DNA of 6,704 nucleotides from Rhodoferax sp. (GTDB lineage: Bacteria; Pseudomonadota; Gammaproteobacteria; Burkholderiales; Burkholderiaceae). Position 1 is the first letter of the stretch; the number at the start of each line of letters is the position of its first letter. Below, piece after piece: positions 1-6,136 of this stretch. The notes below the pieces were generated by a model that had not been told where the DNA came from, did no database searches, and saw only the letters and a program-made list of their open reading frames with translations. The DNA lies in NCBI GenBank assembly GCA_028292075.1, contig JAQGNA010000482.1, positions 1 to 6,704 of the forward strand, written 5' to 3'. A program made the translations under genes and the position numbers.

Positions 1-761
1 CCGGCGTGATCTGGACGCTGCTGGACATCACCGAGCGCCGCAAGGCGGAGGACGACATCCGGGCCGCGCTGGAGCGCCAGAAAGAGCTGAACGAGCTGCG
101 CTCGCGCTTCGTTTCGATGACGAGCCATGAGTTCCGCACGCCATTGGCCACGATCCTCTCGTCGGCAGAACTGGTGCAGCACTACGGTGACCGCATGCCG
201 GCCGCCGAAAAGCGCGAGGTGCTGCAGAGCATTGAAAACGGCGTGCACCGCATGACCCGCATGCTCGACCGCATGCTGCTCATCGGCAAGGCGGACGCGC
301 AGATGCTCGAATTTTCGCCCCAGCCGCTCGACCTGAAGAACCTGTGCCAGCGCTGTGTCGACGAGGCCAGGCGGCAGCATGCCGATGCCAGTGGCGACGT
401 GGTGCTGGCGTACCAGGCCGGTCCGACGCCAGGCATGTTCGACGAGAAACTGCTGCAGCACATTCTTGGCAACCTGCTGTCGAACGCCCTCAAGTATTCA
501 CCGCCGGGTGGGCGGGTGCGCTTCAGCGTGACCGAGGACGGCGGCCGCACGGTGTTCGAGGTGGCCGACGAGGGCATCGGCATTCCGGCCGCCGAAATTC
601 CGCTGCTGTTCGAGTCGTTTCACCGGGCCAGCAATGTGGGCCGCATCCAGGGCACGGGGCTTGGCCTGGCCATCGTCAAGAAGGCGGTGGAACGCCATGG
701 CGGCACCGTGGCGGTACTCAGCGAAGCTGGCGCCGGTGCCTGCTTCACGGTCACACTCTGA
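1..761 (+). CDS. Sensor histidine kinase, C-terminal part (5' end off the window)
   Basis: Autophosphorylating kinase of a two-component system; the signal sensed and the partner regulator are not visible here. The reading frame is open to the left edge, so the N-terminus is missing and the GTG at 6 is not a real start. Counting from that codon, residues 4-18 (TLLDITERRKAEDDI) look like the end of a PAS domain followed by a helical linker. The HisKA domain has the H-box SHEFRTPL with the phospho-accepting His41. The HATPase domain carries an N-box near 152-165 (GNLLSNALKYS), G1 DEGIGIP at 188-194 and G2 GTGLGLAIVK at 216-225, so all catalytic motifs are intact. No membrane segment or receiver domain lies in the visible part, and the protein ends right after the ATPase domain. 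The gene converges with the SNF2 gene. Family assignment is firm; the pathway is unknown. Confidence 0.94.
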   Translation, partial: GVIWTLLDITERRKAEDDIRAALERQKELNELRSRFVSMTSHEFRTPLATILSSAELVQHYGDRMPAAEKREVLQSIENGVHRMTRMLDRMLLIGKADAQMLEFSPQPLDLKNLCQRCVDEARRQHADASGDVVLAYQAGPTPGMFDEKLLQHILGNLLSNALKYSPPGGRVRFSVTEDGGRTVFEVADEGIGIPAAEIPLLFESFHRASNVGRIQGTGLGLAIVKKAVERHGGTVAVLSEAGAGACFTVTL

Positions 762-762
762 A

Positions 763-778
763 GTCAACGCGTGTTGAC
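763..778. promoter_or_regulatory. Perfect 6-4-6 dyad between convergent genes
   Basis: GTCAAC-GCGT-GTTGAC fills most of the 22-bp gap between the stops of the kinase and SNF2 genes. It could form a small 6-bp hairpin and act as a weak bidirectional terminator, although neither side has a run of T. It could equally be an operator-like palindrome. The symmetry is seen directly; the function is inference. Confidence 0.35.
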
Positions 779-783
779 AAACC

Positions 784-3309
784 TCAGAATTCGGGCGCAC
801 CGTCGAGCGGTGCCAGCAGTGCATCGAGGTCGGCGGGGCTGAACTTCACCGTGCCGAGCGTGTCGTCGCCCAGCACGCCCTGCGCCAGCGCCGCCTTGCG
901 CGCCTGCAGCTCGAGCATGCGTTCCTCGATGCTGCCCTCCACCACCAGCTTGTAGACGAAGACCGGCTGGGTCTGGCCGATGCGGTGGGCGCGCGCGGCC
1001 GGCTGCTGTTCGGCCGCGGGGTTCCACCAGGGGTCGACATGGATCACCGTGTCGGCCGCGGTGAGGTTCAAACCCAGGCCGCCGGCCTTCAGGCTCGCCA
1101 GCAGGATCGGTACCTCCCTTGCCTGGAAGCGGGCCACCACTTCGCCGCGTTGCCCGGGCGGCGTCTTCCCGGTGAGCGAGAGGTAGGCCAGGCCGTGCGC
1201 CGCAAGAGCCGGGCCCAGCAGGCCCAGCATTTCGGTGAATTGCGAGAACAACAGGATGCGCCGGCCGTCGGCGACCAGGGTCGGCAGCATCTCGCACAAA
1301 CGTTCGAGCTTGGCGCGCTCCATGTCGGGCGGCATCTTCGTGCCCTTGACGAGGTAGGGGTCGCAACAGACCTGGCGCAACCGCAGCAAGGCGCCCAGCA
1401 CGCTGATCTGCGAGCGCGCCAGGCCCGCCCGCGCGAGCACGCGGCGCACCATGTGGTCGGCGGCCACGCGCACGCTTTCGTAGAGCACCCGCTGCCTGCC
1501 TTCGAGCGGCACGCGCAGGATCGATTCGGTCAGCGGGGGCAGGTCGCGGGCCACGTCTTCCTTGCGCCGGCGCAGGATGAAGGGCCGCACCCGGCGGGCC
1601 AGCGCCTGCGCCCGCAGGGTCTCGCCATTCACCTCGATCGGCTTGCGCCAGTGCCGCTGGAAACTGCGCACGTCGCCCAGGAAGCCAGGCATGAGGAAGT
1701 CGAACTGCGCCCACAACTCGCCGAGGTGGTTCTCCAGCGGCGTGCCCGTCAGGCACAGCCGGTGGCGCGCGCGGATGCGGCGAACGGCCCGCGCCGCGCG
1801 GCCGGCCGCGTTCTTCACGCTCTGGGCTTCATCGAGCACCAGCAAGTGAAACGGCTGCGCGGCCAGCACGCGGATGTCGCGCCACAACAGCGCGAAGGTG
1901 GTCAGCACCAGGTCGGCCTGCGGCATTGCAGGGAAGTGGCTGGCCCGGCCGGGGCCGTGCAAGGTCAGCACCCGAAGACCTGGCGCCATGCGGCGGGCTT
2001 CGGCCTGCCAGTTGAACAGCAGCGAGGTGGGCACCACGACCAAGGCAGGATGCTCGAGCCGGCCGGCTTCCTTTTCTATGAGCAGATGCGCCAACGTCTG
2101 CGCCGTCTTGCCCAGGCCCATGTCGTCGGCCAGGATGCCGGCCAGGTGGTTGGCGCGCAGGTACTGCAGCCAGGCGAGGCCTTCGGCCTGATAAGGCCGC
2201 AGCGTGATGGTGAGCCCGGCCGGTGGCGCAATGGCGACCGGCACGCTGCCGCGCAGTTGCGCCGCCAGGTCGCGCAGGCCTTCGTCGCCGCGCAGCTGCC
2301 AGGCACCGCGCTCGCCGGCGCGGCGGGCCAGCGCCGCATGGCTCTCGGCCAGGCCCTGGCGCAGCGCCTCCACGCGAAAGGCCTCCCACGGTGCCAGCTG
2401 GAACGGGCCGTCCTTGCGGCGCGGATCGGTGAGCAGGTCGAGCATGGCGCCGACGATGGCCTTGATGGGCGCAGCCGGTGTCTCGATGCGCCGGCCGCCG
2501 GGTGCGCGCAGCGACACGCTGGCCTCGTCGTCGATCTCGGCCAGTTGGTCGGCGTTCAGCCATTGGGGAGAACGCCGCAGCAGGTCGGCCAGCATGGGTG
2601 CCAGGTCGAGAAGTTCCCCATCGACCTCCACGCCCAGGGTCAGAAGCCATGAACCTTCGCGCCGGGCCAGGCCCAGGCCGCCCACTGCCGTGGCCGTGAC
2701 CGAAGTTTGCATGGCGCCGACCACTTCCTGGCCGATCGCCTCGCCAGTGGCCGGGTCGAGCACCAGGCGCCAGGCGTCAACCGGCACGCTGTGGTGGGCA
2801 AAGCCTGGCCGCACCAGCACCGACCAGCCGCGTTCGCGCAACGCCGACACGCGGTCGGCCCAAAAGTCGGCGAACTGGTCTTCCTGTGCGAGCGTGTAGA
2901 GGGGGCCGTGCGCCGCGTCCTGAGCCGCGTGCAGCCGCGCCACCTCTTCGCCGCGCCACTGCAACGCGTCGGATGGAATGGCATGCAAGCCCAGCGCCGC
3001 CAGCGTGGCCGATGCGGCCTGCATGGCGGCTGGCGTGGGGGCGCCCAGCCAGTCGAGCCGGGCCACGGTGACGGAGTCGCCGCGCGGGCCGGACGGTCCG
3101 AAGGCCATCATGCCGAGCAGGCCGTCGCCGCGCCCAAGGGTCTGCAGCGTGAGGCGGGGGTGGGCTTGCGCCAGATCGACCAGGGCCGGCAGCAGCTGCG
3201 CCGTTTGAGCCGACACCGTTTTGGCATTCGGGTTCAGCCGGGGCTTCGGACGGGGCGAGGTTTTGAGGAGTGTCGAAGTCTTGGAACGCGGAGCCGGCAT
3301 GGCGGGCAT
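784..3309 (-). CDS. SNF2-family DEAD/DEAH-box helicase-like ATPase
   Basis: An 841-residue Swi2/Snf2 ATPase, a family that moves along double-stranded DNA or remodels protein-DNA complexes; bacterial members are tied loosely to transcription and repair. The substrate here is unknown. Residues 1-360 are a bacterial-type N-terminal region I cannot assign. The SNF2_N core follows: RPYQAEGLAWL (371-381), motif I DDMGLGKT (395-402), motif Ia PTSLLFNW (427-434), motif II DEAQ (493-496) and motif III TGTPLEN (521-527). The helicase C lobe has LLFSQFTEM (686-694), motif V GGLGLNLT (743-750) and motif VI ending RAHRIGQ (773-779). Motif VI lacks its usual Asp before Arg773 and has Ala772. Two in-frame ATGs nine bases apart (3309 and 3300) are possible starts, both with poor Shine-Dalgarno sequences; the outer one is given. 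The gene lies 81 bp downstream of flhD copy 2 on the same strand. No SWIM zinc motif was seen. Confidence 0.93.
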   Translation of the reverse strand: MPAMPAPRSKTSTLLKTSPRPKPRLNPNAKTVSAQTAQLLPALVDLAQAHPRLTLQTLGRGDGLLGMMAFGPSGPRGDSVTVARLDWLGAPTPAAMQAASATLAALGLHAIPSDALQWRGEEVARLHAAQDAAHGPLYTLAQEDQFADFWADRVSALRERGWSVLVRPGFAHHSVPVDAWRLVLDPATGEAIGQEVVGAMQTSVTATAVGGLGLARREGSWLLTLGVEVDGELLDLAPMLADLLRRSPQWLNADQLAEIDDEASVSLRAPGGRRIETPAAPIKAIVGAMLDLLTDPRRKDGPFQLAPWEAFRVEALRQGLAESHAALARRAGERGAWQLRGDEGLRDLAAQLRGSVPVAIAPPAGLTITLRPYQAEGLAWLQYLRANHLAGILADDMGLGKTAQTLAHLLIEKEAGRLEHPALVVVPTSLLFNWQAEARRMAPGLRVLTLHGPGRASHFPAMPQADLVLTTFALLWRDIRVLAAQPFHLLVLDEAQSVKNAAGRAARAVRRIRARHRLCLTGTPLENHLGELWAQFDFLMPGFLGDVRSFQRHWRKPIEVNGETLRAQALARRVRPFILRRRKEDVARDLPPLTESILRVPLEGRQRVLYESVRVAADHMVRRVLARAGLARSQISVLGALLRLRQVCCDPYLVKGTKMPPDMERAKLERLCEMLPTLVADGRRILLFSQFTEMLGLLGPALAAHGLAYLSLTGKTPPGQRGEVVARFQAREVPILLASLKAGGLGLNLTAADTVIHVDPWWNPAAEQQPAARAHRIGQTQPVFVYKLVVEGSIEERMLELQARKAALAQGVLGDDTLGTVKFSPADLDALLAPLDGAPEF

Positions 3310-3359
3310 TGTCGCCGCCGCCAGCGAAGCCTCGGGGCGGTGCTGCCGACGTTGGCAGT

Positions 3360-3384
3360 GGCGCAGCCTGAAAAAGCTGCCGCC
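3360..3384 (-). terminator. Hairpin just downstream of flhD copy 2, weak terminator candidate
   Basis: Read on the minus strand, GGCGGCAGC pairs with GCTGCGCC (one bulged G) around an 8-base loop rich in T, starting about 6 bases after the flhD2 stop. No T-run follows the stem, so it is not a classical intrinsic terminator. A second near-palindrome, CTGCCGACGTTGGCAG at 3343-3358, lies between it and the SNF2 start. Together they fill most of the 81-bp gap and may limit read-through into the SNF2 gene. Confidence 0.3.
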
Positions 3385-3390
3385 TGAAGA

Positions 3391-3717
3391 CTAGAGAATC
3401 TCGCTGACGCGCCCGGCCATCAGGATGTGGGCGTGCAGCTTGTTGGTTGCGCCGTTGCCAACCTTCTTCACATCGTGGTTCGTCAGCAGCCCCCAGACCA
3501 TGCCGTCGTCCACCCGGAAGGTGCAAAGCAAGCGCGGCGTCGAAGCCAGCTTCAGCACCTGCGCCGCCGACAGCGACCCGAGCAGGTCGGCCGACTCCTC
3601 GTTCATGCCCAGCCGGAACAGCGCCTCCGCCTTGTCCTGACGGATCAGGCTCTGCGCCAGCATCAGGTAGGTGAGGTTCGCTTCGCGGATCTCTTCAAGC
3701 GTGGTGTCGTTGGTCAT
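3391..3717 (-). CDS. flhD: Flagellar transcriptional regulator FlhD, second copy
   Basis: A 108-residue FlhD homologue, close to the E. coli length of 116. FlhD joins FlhC to form the activator of early flagellar operons. Family hallmarks are seen: ANLTYLMLAQSLI at 13-25, DKAEALFRLGMNEE at 28-41, and Cys65 at the position of the E. coli FlhD Cys that makes a disulfide across the dimer. About 77 of 108 aligned residues match copy 1. Differences cluster in residues 2-8, at 61-62 (Pro-Arg instead of Asn-Met), at 66 (Thr instead of His) and in the 83-89 loop, where two residues are missing, near the C-terminal DNA-binding part. The ATG at 3717 gives the length matching copy 1; its ribosome binding site is poor (GGTAG). 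The frame stays open upstream into flhC, but that extension has no family character. It begins 161 bp after the flhC stop. The ORF is intact; whether it is active cannot be judged from sequence. Confidence 0.94.
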   Translation of the reverse strand: MTNDTTLEEIREANLTYLMLAQSLIRQDKAEALFRLGMNEESADLLGSLSAAQVLKLASTPRLLCTFRVDDGMVWGLLTNHDVKKVGNGATNKLHAHILMAGRVSEIL

Positions 3718-3878
3718 GGTGCTACCGATATTCAAGATGAGGGAAGGATGTGCATGCCCCTTCCAAAGACACCGCGGATCTGGCTCCGTCAGGCCGCTGG
3801 TGTCGCCCCCTGCAAGCCTGTCTTGAGCTTGTCGAATGAGGGTTGGGCGCGACACGCAGTGCGCAACCTGGGGTGTGC
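3718..3878 (-). promoter_or_regulatory. Structured spacer/leader between flhC and flhD copy 2
   Basis: This 161-bp stretch has no gene I can support. It holds two potential hairpins. One has arms GGAAGG at 3742-3747 and CCTTCC at 3759-3764 around an 11-base loop. The other has arms 3768-3777 (GACACCGCGG) and 3794-3804 (CCGC-T-GGTGTC), with one bulged base and a 16-base loop in which CTG/CAG can also pair. Neither has a T-run on the flhD2 side, so classical termination is not indicated. A repeat core is listed separately. I found no convincing sigma-70 promoter on the minus strand, so flhD2 may be read from the flhD1 promoter with the spacer as a leader or processing region. Confidence 0.4.
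3814..3842. repeat. Interspersed repeat core (TGAGCTTGTCGAA type)
   Basis: The stretch contains CCTGTCTTGAGCTTGTCGAA. It closely resembles a short element scattered between genes in many beta- and gammaproteobacterial genomes, which I know in the form CCTGTCCTGAGCTTGTCGAA. In spurious translations it gives the tell-tale peptide LSLSNE on one strand and RQAQDRL on the other; both are seen here. Only one copy lies in the window, so its repeat status rests on recognition, not on a count. It sits between flhC and flhD copy 2. Confidence 0.55.
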
Positions 3879-4424
3879 CTAGTGCAGCATCAGCGAACGC
3901 TCGCCCTTGCACTTGCCCGCGCGCGCTGGCGGATTGCACAGGCCGCACACATACTGGCGCGGGTTCTCGTACAGCTCGGTGACGAACTTGCCGCCGCACT
4001 GCGAGCAAGCCGTCATGTTCAGCATGTTGGCGTCGACGAACTTGACGAGGCGCCAGGCCCGTGTGAACGACAGCAGCGCGTCGATCTCGGCGGCCTGCAC
4101 CTGCTCGCTGTACAGGCGGTAGGCCTTGGTCAGGATGTCGATCGAATCGAGCTCGATGCTCTTCGACAGGTATTCGTAGATGTTCAGGAACAGCGAGGAG
4201 TGGATGTTTTCCTGCCACGACAGGAACCAGTCGGTCGAAAACGGCAGCTGGCCCTTCGAAGGCGACTTGCCCGAAACTTCCTTGTACAGGCGCAGCAGAC
4301 GCTCGTAAGACAGGTCGGTCTCCGACTCCAGCACCTGCATGCGGGCGCCCATCTGGATCAGCGCGGCGGCGCGTTCGATCTGCTGCGAATCCTTGAGGAC
4401 GCTCTTGACGGTTTTCGTGGACAT
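3879..4424 (-). CDS. flhC: Flagellar transcriptional activator FlhC
   Basis: A 181-residue FlhC (E. coli 192), the DNA-binding partner of FlhD in the master regulator of flagellar class 2 operons. Family features seen: the N-terminal IERAAALIQMGARMQVLE segment (16-33), SYERLLRLYKEVSGKSPSKG (39-58), which includes the conserved GKSPSKG stretch, LPFSTDWF (60-67), and the C-terminal zinc site CSQC (140-143) with CGLC (160-163). All four zinc ligands are present, plus an extra Cys172. The ATG at 4424 is preceded by AGGAAA at good spacing. It follows flhD copy 1 after a 46-bp gap, the normal flhD-flhC arrangement, so the two are very likely co-transcribed. Unusually, a second flhD follows it. The motA-motB-che genes that often come after flhDC are absent. 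Confidence 0.97.
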   Translation of the reverse strand: MSTKTVKSVLKDSQQIERAAALIQMGARMQVLESETDLSYERLLRLYKEVSGKSPSKGQLPFSTDWFLSWQENIHSSLFLNIYEYLSKSIELDSIDILTKAYRLYSEQVQAAEIDALLSFTRAWRLVKFVDANMLNMTACSQCGGKFVTELYENPRQYVCGLCNPPARAGKCKGERSLMLH

Positions 4425-4470
4425 GGTCGTTTCCTGAAAGGGCTGGAATCAGAGGGAGATCAGAGTGAAA

Positions 4471-4803
4471 TCAGAGGACTTCGGCGACGCGGCCGGCCAT
4501 CAGGATGTTGGCGTGCATCCGGTTGGTCGCGGGGTTGCTGATCTTCTTGCTGGGAAGGTCATGGTTGGTGAGCAGGTCCCAGACCATGTTGTCGTCCACG
4601 CGGAAGTGGCACAGCAGCATGTTGCTGGAGGCCAGCTTGAAGACCTGCTGCGACGAGAGGTTGACCAGCAGGTTGGCGGACTCTTCATTCAGTCCCAGGC
4701 GAAACAGCGCGTCGGCCTTGTCCTTGCGAATCAGGCTTTGGGCCAGCATCAGGTAGGTCAGGTTGGCTTCGCGTATTTCGGCAATGATCTGTTCGCTGTT
4801 CAT
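4471..4803 (-). CDS. flhD: Flagellar transcriptional regulator FlhD, first copy
   Basis: A 110-residue FlhD in the standard position upstream of flhC. Seen features: EIREANLTYLMLAQSLIRKD (9-28), DALFRLGLNEES (31-42), Asn61, Cys65 and FRVDD (67-71). Asp28, Phe34, Arg35, Asn61 and Cys65 all line up with the same residues of E. coli FlhD; from memory of published mutagenesis, several of these matter for activity. The ATG at 4803 has AAGGA at suitable spacing, better than that of copy 2. With flhC it should form the functional activator that turns on flagellar hook-basal body and sigma-28 genes. Upstream is a 243-bp gap with an FNR-like box and two dyads. Given its operon position, signal quality and conserved residues, this is the likely canonical copy. 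Confidence 0.96.
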   Translation of the reverse strand: MNSEQIIAEIREANLTYLMLAQSLIRKDKADALFRLGLNEESANLLVNLSSQQVFKLASSNMLLCHFRVDDNMVWDLLTNHDLPSKKISNPATNRMHANILMAGRVAEVL

Positions 4804-4900
4804 GGGGCATCCTTTGGTTCAACCGGTTTCGCCTCCGCTTCCCTGGCACCTGGTGCTTCGGGGGTTTCGTTCAGGTCGATCCGTTGAAATGGATTGTGAA

Positions 4901-4914
4901 TTGACCCCAATCAA
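4901..4914. promoter_or_regulatory. FNR/ANR-type binding box upstream of flhDC
   Basis: TTGACCCCAATCAA (reverse strand TTGATTGGGGTCAA) matches the FNR consensus TTGAT-N4-ATCAA at nine of ten defined positions and lies about 98 bp upstream of the flhD1 start. FNR-family regulators bind such sites in response to oxygen. The match is seen directly; that it is occupied, and whether it activates or represses, is inference. The sequence at -10 spacing for a class II site is not promoter-like. Confidence 0.45.
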
Positions 4915-4965
4915 AAATTAAGTCGGGGGAGCGTCATACGGGACGTCTGGTTTCCGTCGGGGGCT

Positions 4966-4983
4966 TGTAGGCATTCCCCTACA
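4966..4983. promoter_or_regulatory. TGTAGG-N6-CCTACA dyad, operator or terminator stem
   Basis: A perfect 6-6-6 dyad about 165 bp upstream of flhD1 and 65 bp past the gpsA stop. An outer GGGGC (4960-4964) and GCCCC (4990-4994) extend the symmetry with an unequal internal loop. It may be the binding site of a dimeric regulator of the flhDC operon, or an RNA hairpin ending the gpsA transcript. No T-run is present, which makes a simple terminator less likely. Confidence 0.4.
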
Positions 4984-5017
4984 CGACAGGCCCCGAGCCC
5001 GACAGGCGAACCCACCT

Positions 5018-5035
5018 CCCGCAGGCCGCTGCGGG
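5018..5035 (-). terminator. GC-rich hairpin after gpsA
   Basis: CCCGCAG-GCCG-CTGCGGG is a perfect 7-bp stem with a 4-base loop that begins 11 bases past the gpsA stop. Position and strength suit transcript termination or 3' end protection of the secB-gpsA message. The minus strand continues AGGTGGGTT, without a T-run, so classical intrinsic termination is uncertain. Confidence 0.4.
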
Positions 5036-5046
5036 GAAGACCCGTG

Positions 5047-6105
5047 TCAGGCCGCCGACCGCGGCGCTGGCGCCAGACGTTCGGCCACCGGCTCGCGGCC
5101 CATCAGGATCGCCACCGCTTCGACGGGCCGGATACGGCCATCGAGCAGGTCCACCACACTTTGCGTGATCGGCATGTCGATGCCCAGGCCGATGGCCCGC
5201 TGCAACACGGTGCGCGCGCAGTACACGCCTTCGGCCACATGCCCGAGCGAGGCCATGGCCTGGGGGAGCGACTGCCCCTGCGCCAACAGCAGGCCGACCT
5301 TGCGGTTGCGGCTCAGGTCGCCGGTGGCGGTGAGCACCAGGTCGCCCAGGCCGGACAGACCCATGAAGGTTTCGGCCCGTGCGCCCAGGGCCAGACCCAG
5401 GCGGGTCATTTCGGCAAGTCCACGGGTGATGAGGGCGGCGCGGGCGTTGAGCCCGAGGCCCAGGCCGTCGCACAGGCCAGTGGCGATGGCCAGAACATTC
5501 TTGACCGCACCGCCGACCTCCACGCCAGCCATGTCGTCGCTGGCGTACACCCGCAACGCGGGACTGTGGAAGGCTGTGACCAAGGCTTCGCGAACCGATG
5601 CGCTGGCACTGGCGGCCACCAGGGCGGTGGGCTGCCCACGGGCCACTTCCAGCGCGAAACTGGGGCCACTCAGCACCCCATAGGGTGCGGCGTTTTGCTG
5701 CGGAAGCCCTACCCCCAGGCTTGCACGAATTTCATGGCCCAACAGGCCGGGGGCGCCTTGCTGGCCGGTCTCGAAACCCTTGCACAGCCAGGCGACGGGC
5801 GCCGAGCCGCCAAGGGTTTCGCCCAGCATGGCCCGCAGGGCGGACATGGGCGTGCCGATGACGATGAGATCCTGGGCCCGCAGAAAGTCGGCCGATGCCG
5901 CCAGCGGTCCCGAGCGCAGCTGCAGGCCGTCCGGCAGCGCCACGTCGGGAAGGTAGCGGGCATTGCGTCGCCGAGCCTGCATGTCGGCGGCCTGCTGGGG
6001 GTCGCGCGCCCACAGCGTCACCTCGTGCCGCGCCGTGGGGTGACCGCAGGCGCTCACGGCGAGCGCGGTTCCCCAGGCGCCGGCGCCCAGCAAGGCGATC
6101 CTCAT
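5047..6105 (-). CDS. gpsA: NAD(P)H-dependent glycerol-3-phosphate dehydrogenase
   Basis: A 352-residue cytoplasmic enzyme that reduces dihydroxyacetone phosphate to sn-glycerol 3-phosphate, the backbone precursor of phospholipids. The N-terminal Rossmann fold starts at once with [14 protein letters not shown] (3-16), the dinucleotide-binding GxGxWG. Other family signatures are CKGFE (108-112), [11 protein letters not shown] (145-155), the catalytic-lysine segment EVGGAVKN (196-203, Lys202), GLGDLVLT (252-259), SRNRKVG (265-271) and EGVY (292-295). The frame is open a further 53 codons upstream, but that part overlaps secB and is low-complexity, and the Rossmann fold must begin at the N-terminus, so the ATG at 6105 is chosen; GGAG and AGG lie upstream of it. 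It starts 31 bp after the secB stop. secB-gpsA is a conserved proteobacterial pair, so one transcript is likely. Confidence 0.98.
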   Translation of the reverse strand: MRIALLGAGAWGTALAVSACGHPTARHEVTLWARDPQQAADMQARRRNARYLPDVALPDGLQLRSGPLAASADFLRAQDLIVIGTPMSALRAMLGETLGGSAPVAWLCKGFETGQQGAPGLLGHEIRASLGVGLPQQNAAPYGVLSGPSFALEVARGQPTALVAASASASVREALVTAFHSPALRVYASDDMAGVEVGGAVKNVLAIATGLCDGLGLGLNARAALITRGLAEMTRLGLALGARAETFMGLSGLGDLVLTATGDLSRNRKVGLLLAQGQSLPQAMASLGHVAEGVYCARTVLQRAIGLGIDMPITQSVVDLLDGRIRPVEAVAILMGREPVAERLAPAPRSAA

Positions 6106-6136
6106 GGCTTGCCTGCTCCGGGCGCCACGGGACGGT

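Larger units (their letters stand above)
4804..5046 (-). promoter_or_regulatory. Upstream regulatory gap of flhD1-flhC
   Basis: The gap between the gpsA stop and the flhD1 start is non-coding as far as I can see. Its middle (about 4890-4922) is clearly richer in A/T than the surroundings, as expected for a promoter of the minus-strand flhDC operon. It holds the FNR-like box, the TGTAGG/CCTACA dyad and the hairpin listed separately, plus an 11-bp GCACC-T-GGTGC palindrome at 4846-4856 in the leader. No good -35/-10 pair with 16-18 bp spacing was found, which fits an activator-dependent promoter but does not prove one. Confidence 0.55.

Noticed and set aside
6..8. GTG as the start of the histidine kinase
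   Set aside because: The frame is open further left and the following residues are the end of a PAS domain, so the true start lies outside the window.
344..955. A 203-codon plus-strand frame overlapping the kinase 3' end and the SNF2 3' end
   Set aside because: It is Arg/Gly/Ser-rich and spans two well-supported genes in the wrong frame.
985..2652. A 555-codon open frame on the plus strand inside the SNF2 gene
   Set aside because: It is antisense to a protein with clear Snf2 motifs. Its translation is rich in Gln, Arg, His and Ala with no family features, as expected from a GC-rich antisense frame.
3735..3760. A tiny leader ORF (MHILPSS) before flhD copy 2
   Set aside because: The purine-rich stretch is too close to its ATG for a normal ribosome binding site, and the peptide has no recognisable attenuator codon pattern.
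3391..4218. A long N-terminal extension of FlhD copy 2 running back through the spacer into flhC
   Set aside because: The added residues read out of frame through flhC and the repeat. The ATG at 3717 gives the family length and aligns with copy 1.
4844..4860. Sigma-54-like promoter (TGGCAC followed by TGCTT) on the plus strand
   Set aside because: The GG-to-GC spacing is two bases short of the required ten, and it would point away from flhD1.
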